From CAZEDU01 sp964511185 (GTDB lineage Bacteria; Myxococcota; Myxococcia; Myxococcales; Myxococcaceae): DNA of 11,804 nt. Positions 6,350-11,746 of this stretch are shown here, in pieces. The position numbers and the translations under genes were made by a program. Under the pieces are notes generated by a model. That model was not told where the DNA came from. It did not search any database and worked only from the letters and a program-made list of their open reading frames with translations. Within the stretch, counting starts at the first letter, position 1. Each line of letters opens with the position of its first letter. The DNA lies in assembly GCA_964511185.1 (NCBI GenBank), contig CAZEDU010000146.1, positions 1 to 11,804 of the forward strand, in the 5' to 3' direction.

Positions 6350-7366
6350 ATGCGTGCGCTCACGCCCGTCTCCTCGCTGCCCACCTTGAGCCAGCTGGTG
6401 CAGCAGTTCACCCGCCGCAAGGTGTTGGTCATCGGCGATCTGATGGCCGACCACTACATCTACGGCCAGACCGAGCGCGTGAGCCGCGAAGCGCCGGTCC
6501 TCATCGTCCGCTACGAAGACTCCGAGGTGACCTTGGGCGGCGGCGCCAACGCGGCGGCCAACGTCCGCGCGCTCGGCGCGCAAGTGACGGTGCTCGGCGT
6601 GCTGGGCGACGACGAAATGGGGCAGGCGCTGCGCGCCCGCTTCAAGGCCGCGGCCATTCGGGTGCAGGCCCTGACCGCGCCGGGCGTTCAGACCGAGACC
6701 AAGACCAGAATCCTTGCGGGCGGCATCAACACCACCCGGCAGCAGATGCTCCGGCTCGATCGCGGGGCGCGCGGACCGCTGCCGTCGAAGCTGCGGCAGG
6801 AGCTGTCGCGCGCCGTGAAGCAGCTCGCGCGCGATGTCGACGCGGTGGTGGTCTCCGACTATGGCGCGGGCGTGGTCGCCGACGAAGTCCGCGGCACCTT
6901 GCGCGATCTCGCCGCCGACGGGCTGCCGGTCTGCGGCGACTCGCGCTACGCGCTCAAGAAGCTCGTCGGCATCACCGTGTGCAAGCCCAACGAGCCCGAG
7001 CTCGAGGCGCTGACCGGCCAGAGCGTGCGCAGCGACGCCGAGCTCAAAGCGGCCGGCCGCCGCGCGCTCGAGCAGCTTCAGTGCCGCTCGCTCGTCGTCA
7101 CCCGGGGCCGCAACGGCATGGCGGTCTTCGATGCGTCCGGCTCGGTGGAGCTGTTCGCGTCACACGGCGCGGCCGAAGCGGTCGACGTCACCGGCGCGGG
7201 CGATACGGTGGTCGCCGCGCTCTCGCTCGGCCTGGCGAGCGGCGCGACCGTGCTGCAGGCCGCCCAGCTCGCCAACGTCGCCGCCGGCATCGTGGTGCAA
7301 AAGCCCGGCACCGCGACGGTCAACCGCACCGAGCTCGTGCGCGAGCTCAAGCGCGACGGACGATGA
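6350..7366 (+). CDS. rfaE1: D-glycero-beta-D-manno-heptose-7-phosphate kinase (stand-alone HldE kinase domain)
   Basis: A PfkB/ribokinase-family sugar kinase of 338 residues that converts heptose 7-phosphate to heptose 1,7-bisphosphate on the route to ADP-L-glycero-D-manno-heptose. Seen: VLVIGDLMADHYIYG (26-39), RVSREAPVLIV (43-53), the sugar-binding LGGGANAAANV (62-72), VSDYGAG (168-174), CKPNEPE (211-217) and the ATP/anion-hole motif DVTGAGDT (279-286) with the presumed catalytic base D285. These match the N-terminal half of enteric HldE, which here is a separate protein. ATG 6350 gives the expected distance to the GD motif; upstream in-frame GTGs at 6227 and 6332 lack usable ribosome sites. 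The stop overlaps the rfaE2 start (ATGA), so the two are co-translated. Substrate preference (heptose against other sugars) rests on the partner gene and motifs. Confidence 0.93.
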   Translation: MRALTPVSSLPTLSQLVQQFTRRKVLVIGDLMADHYIYGQTERVSREAPVLIVRYEDSEVTLGGGANAAANVRALGAQVTVLGVLGDDEMGQALRARFKAAAIRVQALTAPGVQTETKTRILAGGINTTRQQMLRLDRGARGPLPSKLRQELSRAVKQLARDVDAVVVSDYGAGVVADEVRGTLRDLAADGLPVCGDSRYALKKLVGITVCKPNEPELEALTGQSVRSDAELKAAGRRALEQLQCRSLVVTRGRNGMAVFDASGSVELFASHGAAEAVDVTGAGDTVVAALSLGLASGATVLQAAQLANVAAGIVVQKPGTATVNRTELVRELKRDGR

Positions 7367-7839
7367 CCGGACACAAGGTTCAGTCGCTCGAGCAGGTGGT
7401 CTCGGACGTCTCCCGCTGGCGCGCCGAGGGCAAGACCATCGCGCTCGCCAACGGGGTGTTCGACCTGCTCCACGTCGGTCACGTTCGCTACCTGCAGGGC
7501 GCCAAGGCGCTCGCCGACGTGTTGGTGGTCGCCGTCAACTCAGACAGCTCCACGCGCCTGCTCAAAGGAGACGGCCGGCCGCACGTGCCGGAGCACGAGC
7601 GCGCCGAGCTGGTCGCCGCGCTCGCCTGCACCGACCGGGTGGTCCTCTTCGAAGACAAGGATGTCCGGCCTATCCTCCGCGCGCTCAAACCAGACATTCA
7701 CGTCAAGGGCACAGATTATACACCCGAGACGATTCCCGAACGCGCCGAGGTCGAGTCGTACGGTGGAAGGGTCGCGGTCGCGGGCGACCCGAAGGATCAC
7801 AGCACCAGCGCGGTGCTCGAGAAGCTGCGCCGGGGTTAG
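7363..7839 (+). CDS. rfaE2: D-glycero-beta-D-manno-heptose-1-phosphate adenylyltransferase (stand-alone HldE C-domain)
   Basis: A 158-residue nucleotidyltransferase that joins heptose 1-phosphate and ATP to give ADP-D-glycero-D-manno-heptose and pyrophosphate. Seen: ANGVFDLLHVGHVRYL (29-44) with the HxGH site (H37-H40), VVAVNSDSS (56-63), LKGDGRP (67-73), R80, VKGTDYTPE (114-122) and the C-terminal HSTSAVLEKL (146-155). The ending is the HldE C-domain type, separating it from other cytidylyltransferase-like enzymes. A short N-terminal stretch of ~25 residues precedes the core. The start ATG at 7363 overlaps the rfaE1 stop. The stop TAG (7837-7839) overlaps the stop of the convergent gene. The phosphatase (gmhB), isomerase (gmhA) and epimerase (hldD) needed to complete the pathway are not in the window. 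Confidence 0.94.
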   Translation: MTGHKVQSLEQVVSDVSRWRAEGKTIALANGVFDLLHVGHVRYLQGAKALADVLVVAVNSDSSTRLLKGDGRPHVPEHERAELVAALACTDRVVLFEDKDVRPILRALKPDIHVKGTDYTPETIPERAEVESYGGRVAVAGDPKDHSTSAVLEKLRRG

Positions 7840-8246
7840 TCGACCTCGCGGAGCCTGAGCCGAGGGCCCTTGCCGCGCGTCAGCTGATACAGCTCCCGAT
7901 AGAGCTGCGGCGACTCGCGGCGCAGCGCCTTGGGGACGCGCACCTCGAGCTGCCCGTCGCTCCACTGCGCCATCCGCATGATCGCCTTCCAGAGGGCCGG
8001 GTTCTCGTTCCACACCGCGGCGCCCACCTGCAGCTGAGGGGTGCCATTGGGTGCCCGGCCCACCGTCACGCGCTTGGACGTCAGCGGGTGCTTCGGGAAG
8101 GCCACGCCCACCGCGGGCCAGGTGTTGGCCCAATCGCTCGGGCGAAAGGCCTGCCGCGGGTCGGGGCTGCTCGAGCGCAGGCTCACCACGCTGCGGAGCG
8201 GGCGCCGAACGGCGAAGAGCGTGGGGGGCCGGAGGAACGGGGGCAT
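7836..8246 (-). CDS. Hypothetical protein, 136 residues, not recognised
   Basis: A basic protein I do not recognise. The N-terminal ~35 residues are rich in Arg, Ser and Pro (MPPFLRPPTLFAVRRPLRSV) and could be a disordered or weak targeting segment; there is no clear signal peptide or cysteine cluster. Residues ~39-100 hold several tryptophans (W39, W43, W79, W86, W95), and the tail (VRVPKALRRESPQLYREL) looks helical and charged. The start at ATG 8246 is chosen because the frame further upstream looks non-coding and would overlap the divergent Trm112 gene's promoter; the open frame itself runs to 8468. The ribosome site is poor. The stop TAA (7836-7838) overlaps the rfaE2 stop on the other strand. 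It faces away from the Trm112-like gene across a 132-base gap. That it is a real gene is likely from codon bias and neat fit, not from homology. Confidence 0.6.
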   Translation of the reverse strand: MPPFLRPPTLFAVRRPLRSVVSLRSSSPDPRQAFRPSDWANTWPAVGVAFPKHPLTSKRVTVGRAPNGTPQLQVGAAVWNENPALWKAIMRMAQWSDGQLEVRVPKALRRESPQLYRELYQLTRGKGPRLRLREVD

Positions 8247-8260
8247 TTCTTGGATGATTG

Positions 8261-8276
8261 TCGCGCCGGCGCGCGA
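8261..8276. promoter_or_regulatory. Inverted repeat TCGCGC-CGGC-GCGCGA in a divergent gap
   Basis: Arms of six bases flank CGGC, and CGCGCCGGCGCG (8262-8273) is also a perfect 12-base palindrome. It lies 15 bases upstream of the minus-strand hypothetical gene start, in the 132-base gap shared with the Trm112-like gene. An operator is possible. All-GC palindromes are expected at some rate in DNA of this composition, so confidence is low. No convincing -35/-10 pair was seen in the gap. Confidence 0.3.
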
Positions 8277-8357
8277 AATGTTCCGTCCGCCGGGGTCGAT
8301 GGGACACCGTAAATCCAGCCTGAAAACTGAGACTTGGACACTTGCGCCATCTCCGGC

Positions 8358-8364
8358 GGAGGTG
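8358..8364 (+). promoter_or_regulatory. Ribosome-binding site GGAGGTG for the Trm112-like gene
   Basis: The best Shine-Dalgarno match in the window, but 14 bases from the ATG at 8379, longer than the usual 5-10. No in-frame ATG, GTG or TTG exists closer, and the protein family starts at about this methionine, so the ATG stands. Confidence 0.5.
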
Positions 8365-8378
8365 TATCGACCCATTCC

Positions 8379-8549
8379 ATGCCGCTCTCGGCCGCGCTCA
8401 AGGACGTCCTGGCTTGCCCCCAGTGCAAGGGGCAGCTGCAGTTCCACGAAGAGAAGAACGAGATTCACTGCACGCGTTGCAAGCTCGCCTACCCGATCAA
8501 AGACGGTATCCCGGTGATGTTGGCCGACGAGGCGCGGCCGCTCACCTGA
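8379..8549 (+). CDS. Trm112-like zinc-ribbon protein (UPF0434/YcaR family)
   Basis: A 56-residue protein, the usual size for the bacterial Trm112/YcaR family. It has two cysteine pairs, LACPQCKG (C13, C16) and CTRCK (C31, C34), forming a zinc ribbon, then the family ending YPIKDGIPVML (38-48). In eukaryotes and archaea Trm112 is an activating subunit of several methyltransferases; the bacterial partners are poorly known. In E. coli ycaR lies between lpxK and kdsB, so finding it near lpxK here agrees with a conserved neighbourhood. It stands alone on the plus strand between two minus-strand genes and its 3' end overlaps that of the GT9 gene by 8 bases. Family assignment is firm; function is not. 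Confidence 0.9.
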   Translation: MPLSAALKDVLACPQCKGQLQFHEEKNEIHCTRCKLAYPIKDGIPVMLADEARPLT

Positions 8550-9633
8550 CCGCCGCCACCGGGGCGGTGAGCATCTGCCGGGTGGCCGCCTCGGCCTGCG
8601 CGCGCATCTGCGCCAGGTCGTTCTGCCACGCCGTCAGGTCCACCATGCGGTGCGGCGCGGCCCCGTGGCCCCACCGCTCCACCGACATGCGCAGGAAGAA
8701 CGCGAGCGTCGGCGCGCCGACCGCGACGGCCAGGTGCATCGGGCCGGTGTTGTTGCACACGGTGAGCTCGCAGGCCGCCATCAACCCTGCCAGCTCGTCG
8801 ATGTTGGTCGGCGGGGCCAGCTGCGCGCCCGGCGCCTGGGCCACCAGCCCCCGCGCCAGCGGCTCCTCGCCGGGGCCCCAGGTCACGATGACCCGGCGGC
8901 CTTCCTGGAGCAGCACCTGGGCGCACGCGGCGAAGACCTCGACGGGAATCCGCCGCCAGTCCAGACGACCTCCGGGGTTCACCACCGCGCTCGGGGTGGC
9001 GCGCGCTTGGGCCACCAGCGCCTGCAGCGCGGGGGAGAGCTGGACGGGGCGGAACGAAAGCGGCTCGTGCGGGGGCGCGATGCCGAGCGGCGAGAGCAGG
9101 TGAAGCCGCTGCGCCAGCTCGGAGACAGTGCCTGGCCGCGGAGGCACCGGGACATCGGTGAGCCACCGCACCGGCCACATCGAGGGACCGACCACCACGC
9201 CGTCGCGGGCGACGAGCCGGGCGACGATCGCCGAGGTGATCGACGGGACCTCCCAGTTCGCGGCGTTCACCACCACGTCGTAGGCCCGCGCGCGCAAGGA
9301 CCGGATGCCCGGCGCCCAAGGCCCCAGGAACAGCCGGCGGCGATCGAGCCCCTGCACCGAGGAGGCCGCCGGGTGCCCCTCGAGCACGCGCCGCGCCCGG
9401 CCGTGCACCAGCACGTCGATGCGCGCATGCGGGAACGCGCGTCGCGCGGCGCTGATCAGCGGCGTGGTGAGCAGCGCCTCGCCGACCCGGTTGTCGATGC
9501 GCATCAGCAGCAGCCGCTCGAGCCGCTTGGGCGCCAACCCGCGCCGGGCGCGCCCGGGCCGCCACAACAGCGCGGCGCTCAATACCGCCAGCAGATGCTT
9601 GGCGAGCCATTCGACCCGCTTGAGCCAACCCAT
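8542..9633 (-). CDS. Glycosyltransferase family 9 protein (ADP-heptose:LPS heptosyltransferase-like)
   Basis: A 363-residue GT-B protein of the WaaC/WaaF/WaaQ class, cytoplasmic or peripheral to the inner membrane. The N-terminus has a short hydrophobic stretch (~10-24). Seen: LLMRIDNRVGEALLTTPLI (42-60), the acceptor-side Rossmann half, SAVVNPGGRLDWRRIP (215-230) in the linker/donor half, VIVTWGPGEEPLA (248-260) and the donor motif NNTGPMHLAVAVGAPT (294-309). Two conserved acids are altered: the aspartate of the N-terminal GD motif, catalytic base in WaaC, is E52, and the aspartate of DTGxxH is N295. The protein may therefore be a divergent transferase or use another donor. The ADP-heptose genes nearby favour a core heptosyltransferase. 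Start ATG 9633; the frame is open to 9780, but that part overlaps yicC. No ribosome site is visible. Its 3' end overlaps the Trm112-like gene by 8 bases. Confidence 0.86.
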   Translation of the reverse strand: MGWLKRVEWLAKHLLAVLSAALLWRPGRARRGLAPKRLERLLLMRIDNRVGEALLTTPLISAARRAFPHARIDVLVHGRARRVLEGHPAASSVQGLDRRRLFLGPWAPGIRSLRARAYDVVVNAANWEVPSITSAIVARLVARDGVVVGPSMWPVRWLTDVPVPPRPGTVSELAQRLHLLSPLGIAPPHEPLSFRPVQLSPALQALVAQARATPSAVVNPGGRLDWRRIPVEVFAACAQVLLQEGRRVIVTWGPGEEPLARGLVAQAPGAQLAPPTNIDELAGLMAACELTVCNNTGPMHLAVAVGAPTLAFFLRMSVERWGHGAAPHRMVDLTAWQNDLAQMRAQAEAATRQMLTAPVAAVR

Positions 9634-9660
9634 GGGCGCTGCATATCGCGAAACGGCTCC

Positions 9661-9690
9661 TTGACGGCGGCGGTGAAAGCCCCCTAGAGC
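9661..9690 (+). promoter_or_regulatory. Possible promoter for yicC-gmk (TTGACG-N18-TAGAGC)
   Basis: TTGACG at 9661-9666 is a 5/6 match to a -35 box; TAGAGC at 9685-9690 is a weak -10 (3/6) at 18 bases. It lies in the 64-base divergent gap with the GT9 gene. If used, transcription would begin about base 9697, directly at the GTG start, giving a leaderless mRNA, which would explain the absence of a ribosome site. The -10 is weak. Confidence 0.3.
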
Positions 9691-9697
9691 GTGGCGC

Positions 9698-10576
9698 GTG
9701 CTTCGAAGCATGACTGGCTTTGGCGCGGGCCGTGCCACCGTCGAAGGCGAAGAGCTTTCGGTCGAGCTGCGCTCGCTCAATCACAAATTCTGCGAGGTCA
9801 AGCCCAGGCTGCCCCGCGAGCTGGCCGCGCTCGACGGCATGGTCGCCAAGGCGGTGAAGGACAAGCTCGCCCGCGGCGCCGTCGAGGTCTGGGTCAAGCG
9901 CACCGCGGCCACGCAGACGGGCGTCGCGCCCCAGGTCGACCTGGCGCTGGCGCGCGAATACCGCCGCGCCTTCAGCCAGCTGGCCGCCGAGCTCAAGGTC
10001 GCCGACGACGTCCAGCTCAGGCACATCGCCTCGCAGCCTGGCGTGATTCACCTGGAAGAGCGCTCGGTCCAGCTGGACCACGCCACCGCCGCCTTCGACC
10101 AGGCCATGACCCACGCGCTCGCCCAGCTCCTCGCGATGAGAGAGAAAGAAGGCGAGGCGATCCGCGCCGATCTCGCCTCGCGCCTGACGCTCGTGGAGAA
10201 GCTGGTGGCCGAGGTGAAGGCGCTCGCGCCCAAGGCGGTCGAGGAGTACCGCGCGCGGCTCGAGGCGCGCATCGCCGAGCTGGCCAAGGGCGTCCCGCTC
10301 GACCCACAGCGCATCGCCCAGGAAGTCGCCTTCTTCGCCGAGCGCACCGACATCGCCGAGGAGATGACCCGGCTGTCGTCCCACCTCGAGCAGTTCAGGG
10401 CGCTGTTCGAAAGCCCCGAGCCTGCCGGCCGCAAGATGGACTTCATCGTTCAGGAGATGCACCGCGAGGTGAACACCACCGGCTCCAAGAGCCAACACCC
10501 CGAGATCTCGACGCGGGTGGTCGCGCTCAAGGCGGAGCTCGAGCGGGTTCGCGAGCAGGTGCAGAACGTCGAATGA
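9698..10576 (+). CDS. yicC: YicC family endoribonuclease
   Basis: A 292-residue protein of the YicC/YloC family, which has endoribonuclease activity in E. coli and B. subtilis and is linked to stationary-phase fitness and RNA turnover. The family opening MLRSMTGFG fixes the GTG start at 9698 (the in-frame ATG at 9710 would remove four conserved residues). Seen: SVELRSLNHKFCE (21-33), RGAVEVWVK (59-67), REKEGEAIRADL (148-159), a coiled-coil-like middle (~160-200), AFFAERTDIAEEMTRLSSH (211-229), GRKMDFIVQEMHREVNTTGSK (about 244-264) and PEIS (268-271), all near the usual C-terminal block. The stop overlaps the gmk start by ATGA, and yicC-gmk adjacency is widespread in bacteria. Nothing appears truncated. 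Confidence 0.95.
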   Translation: MLRSMTGFGAGRATVEGEELSVELRSLNHKFCEVKPRLPRELAALDGMVAKAVKDKLARGAVEVWVKRTAATQTGVAPQVDLALAREYRRAFSQLAAELKVADDVQLRHIASQPGVIHLEERSVQLDHATAAFDQAMTHALAQLLAMREKEGEAIRADLASRLTLVEKLVAEVKALAPKAVEEYRARLEARIAELAKGVPLDPQRIAQEVAFFAERTDIAEEMTRLSSHLEQFRALFESPEPAGRKMDFIVQEMHREVNTTGSKSQHPEISTRVVALKAELERVREQVQNVE

Positions 10577-11208
10577 CCGAGACGCCGCCCTTGAACCCCG
10601 CAACCCTGCTCATCCTCTCGGCGCCCTCGGGCGCGGGCAAGACGACGCTCGCCCACCGGCTGCTCAAAGAGATGCCCAGCGCGAAGTTCTCGGTGAGCTA
10701 CACCACCCGCGCCCCCCGCGGCGCCGAGCAGAACGGGATCGACTACTGGTTCATCGACACCAAGGCTTTCCAGCAGAAGATTGATCAGGGCCACTTCGTC
10801 GAGTGGGCCCAAGTGCATGACGCCTTCTACGGCAGCCCCCAAGCGGTGATCGACGAAGCCAACGCCTCCCGGGGGCTGGCGGTCTTCGACATCGACGTCC
10901 AGGGCGGGGCGGCGATCAAGCGCAAGTTCCCCGACGCGATCTTGGTCTTCATCCTCCCGCCCTCGATGGAGGAGCTGGAGCAGCGGCTTCGACGACGCCA
11001 GACCGACTCGGAGGAGACCATCCGCCGCCGGCTCCTGGGCGCCCGCTCGGAGATGGAGCGGGGGGCGTCGACCTACGATTATTTGATCATCAACGACGAC
11101 TTCGAGCGGGCCTTCTCGGAGCTCAAGTCGGTCGTCATCGCCGAGCGGTGCCGGCGAGGCCGCGTGGACATCTCGCACTTGAAGCTCGAGCGCCCGGTCG
11201 GTGGGTGA
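10573..11208 (+). CDS. gmk: Guanylate kinase
   Basis: A 211-residue cytosolic kinase that makes GDP from GMP and ATP, an essential step to GTP and dGTP. Seen: P-loop LSAPSGAGKTT (15-25), GMP-binding VSYTTRAPRGAEQNGIDYWF (41-60), VEWAQVHDAFYGSP (76-89), the Walker-B-like FDIDVQGG (105-112), FILPPS (126-131), the lid RLRRRQTDSEETIRRRL (138-154) and YDYLIINDDFE (168-178). The APSG version of the P-loop and GAE in place of PGE are mild departures from the most common form. The ATG at 10573 overlaps the yicC stop. After the stop comes a 10-pair hairpin and then the rRNA operon upstream region; the rpoZ/spoT genes that follow gmk in E. coli are not here. Confidence 0.96.
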   Translation: MTETPPLNPATLLILSAPSGAGKTTLAHRLLKEMPSAKFSVSYTTRAPRGAEQNGIDYWFIDTKAFQQKIDQGHFVEWAQVHDAFYGSPQAVIDEANASRGLAVFDIDVQGGAAIKRKFPDAILVFILPPSMEELEQRLRRRQTDSEETIRRRLLGARSEMERGASTYDYLIINDDFERAFSELKSVVIAERCRRGRVDISHLKLERPVGG

Positions 11209-11212
11209 GCGA

Positions 11213-11238
11213 GCGCTTGATCAGCCCGGATCAGGCGC
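11213..11238 (+). terminator. Hairpin after gmk, probable terminator without T-run
   Basis: GCGCTTGATC (11213-11222), loop AGCCCG and GATCAGGCGC (11229-11238) form a 10-pair stem with one G:U pair, starting five bases after the gmk stop. The following bases are GAAGAAAGG, so there is no U-tract; in GC-rich genomes such hairpins may still end transcription or protect the mRNA 3' end. Its core TTGATC...GGATCAGG recurs at 11455-11474. Confidence 0.5.
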
Positions 11239-11274
11239 GAAGAAAGGCGAGCTGGCCTGCTGTTGAGTTCGTAG

Positions 11275-11303
11275 TTGACTTTCGAGCGGATGATCTCTAG
11301 ATA
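11275..11303 (+). promoter_or_regulatory. Possible distal rrn promoter (TTGACT-N17-TAGATA)
   Basis: TTGACT (11275-11280) matches the -35 box in 5/6 positions; TAGATA (11298-11303) is a 3/6 -10 at the optimal 17-base spacing. It is ~217 bases upstream of the stronger promoter, the tandem arrangement seen in many rRNA operons. The -10 is weak, so this is tentative. Confidence 0.35.
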
Positions 11304-11315
11304 GCCGCCCCCTTC

Positions 11316-11333
11316 GCGACACCACGGTGTCGC
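11316..11333. promoter_or_regulatory. 18-base dyad GCGACACC-AC-GGTGTCGC
   Basis: A perfect 8-base inverted repeat around a 2-base centre. The centre is too short for a stable full-length RNA hairpin, so a binding site for a dimeric DNA-binding protein is the more natural reading. It lies just past the predicted start of the possible distal promoter (~11310), where a bound protein would block transcription. No regulator is assigned. Confidence 0.45.
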
Positions 11334-11454
11334 AGTAGGGCCTCGCAGGACGAAGCAGGTCGTAGGAGTGGGCGCCGACTTCATCGAGGAAGCCGGAGCG
11401 AGGGTGGAAGCAGGCGGTTGGAGGGTGGGGTGACCAGGTGAATACGGCTCGACG
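11334..11454 (+). other. Non-coding G-rich stretch upstream of the rrn promoter
   Basis: No gene is supported here; the open frames on the minus strand have no recognisable protein features. The plus strand is purine-rich and holds GGCGGTTGGAGGGTGGGG at 11413-11430, with enough closely spaced G runs to form a two-layer G-quadruplex. No AT-rich UP element was seen. Confidence 0.4.
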
Positions 11455-11455
11455 T

Positions 11456-11472
11456 TGATCCGGCGCGGATCA
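11456..11472. promoter_or_regulatory. Inverted repeat TGATCC-GGCGC-GGATCA before the rrn promoter
   Basis: Perfect 6-base arms with a 5-base centre, ending 19 bases before the -35 box. With flanks it reads TTGATC-N6-GGATCAGG, nearly the same as TTGATC-N5-GGATCAGG at 11217-11235 after gmk. It could be an activator or repressor site, or a hairpin ending upstream transcripts. Confidence 0.4.
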
Positions 11473-11491
11473 GGAAGTACCGGCCGGAAGC

Positions 11492-11521
11492 TTGACAGCG
11501 AAACGTCGGATCGAATATAAG
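11492..11521 (+). promoter_or_regulatory. rRNA operon promoter (TTGACA-N18-TATAAG) with GC-rich discriminator
   Basis: TTGACA at 11492-11497 is a perfect sigma-70 type -35 box; TATAAG at 11516-11521 is a 5/6 -10 with 18-base spacing. The next bases, GCTCGCC, form a GC-rich discriminator, the feature associated with stringent (ppGpp) control of rRNA promoters. Transcription should begin near 11528, about 220 bases before the mature 16S end. This is the best promoter in the window. Confidence 0.8.
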
Positions 11522-11578
11522 GCTCGCCCCTCGCAGCAACGGGGCACGGCGCAGAAGTCGAAGGCGCCACGCGCAGTT

Positions 11579-11591
11579 CGCTCTTTGAAAA
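11579..11591 (+). promoter_or_regulatory. boxA-like rRNA antitermination site
   Basis: CGCTCTTTGAAAA resembles the E. coli rrn boxA (TGCTCTTTAACAA), differing at three positions, and lies about 50 bases after the predicted transcription start. boxA RNA is bound by NusB-S10 (NusE) to build the antitermination complex on untranslated rRNA. Position and sequence both fit. Confidence 0.65.
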
Positions 11592-11641
11592 CCAAATAGC
11601 AAGCCCAAGAAAGACTGCGGAACCTGCAGTCAATCTTTTGA

Positions 11642-11678
11642 GATGTTCCCACCGCCGCTTCGGCGACGGAGGAACATC
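11642..11678 (+). other. Long UUCG-capped hairpin in the rRNA leader
   Basis: GATGTTCC (11642-11649) pairs with GGAACATC (11671-11678); after a small internal loop CCG pairs with CGG, and after a C:A mismatch CGC pairs with GCG around the very stable tetraloop C(UUCG)G (11658-11663). The absence of a T-run after it argues against a terminator. A leader element for rRNA folding or processing is likely. Confidence 0.6.
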
Positions 11679-11679
11679 G

Positions 11680-11714
11680 ACGAACAGCGACGTTCGTGAG
11701 GGTGATGAGCCCTC
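11680..11714 (+). other. Two adjacent small leader hairpins
   Basis: ACGAAC (11680-11685) pairs with GTTCGT (11692-11697), and directly next GAGGG (11698-11702) pairs with CCCTC (11710-11714). With the UUCG hairpin before them they make three stacked stems within 75 bases, between boxA and 16S. Confidence 0.4.
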
Positions 11715-11746
11715 GCAAACGGATGCCAGTTCAACACTTCAATTTT

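Larger units (their letters stand above)
11528..11746 (+). other. 16S rRNA leader (pre-rRNA 5' region)
   Basis: From the predicted start to the mature 16S end there is no gene. In order it holds a first hairpin (GCCCC 11526-11530 with GGGGC 11541-11545, 10-base loop, partly overlapping the predicted start), a boxA-like antitermination site (11579-11591), a UUCG-capped long hairpin (11642-11678), two smaller hairpins (11680-11697 and 11698-11714) and an AT-rich stretch (11731-11750) just before 16S. It is less GC-rich than the genes. The partner strand of the RNase III processing stem would lie beyond the 16S gene, outside the window. Confidence 0.7.

Noticed and set aside
8489..10603. 704-codon minus-strand open frame across yicC and the GT9 gene
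   Set aside because: It is antisense to yicC and in the wrong frame of the GT9 gene; there are no protein motifs, and long antisense frames are common at this GC content.
11079..11633. Minus-strand open frames through the rrn upstream region
   Set aside because: They cover the rrn promoter and boxA, have no recognisable protein features and overlap gmk antisense.
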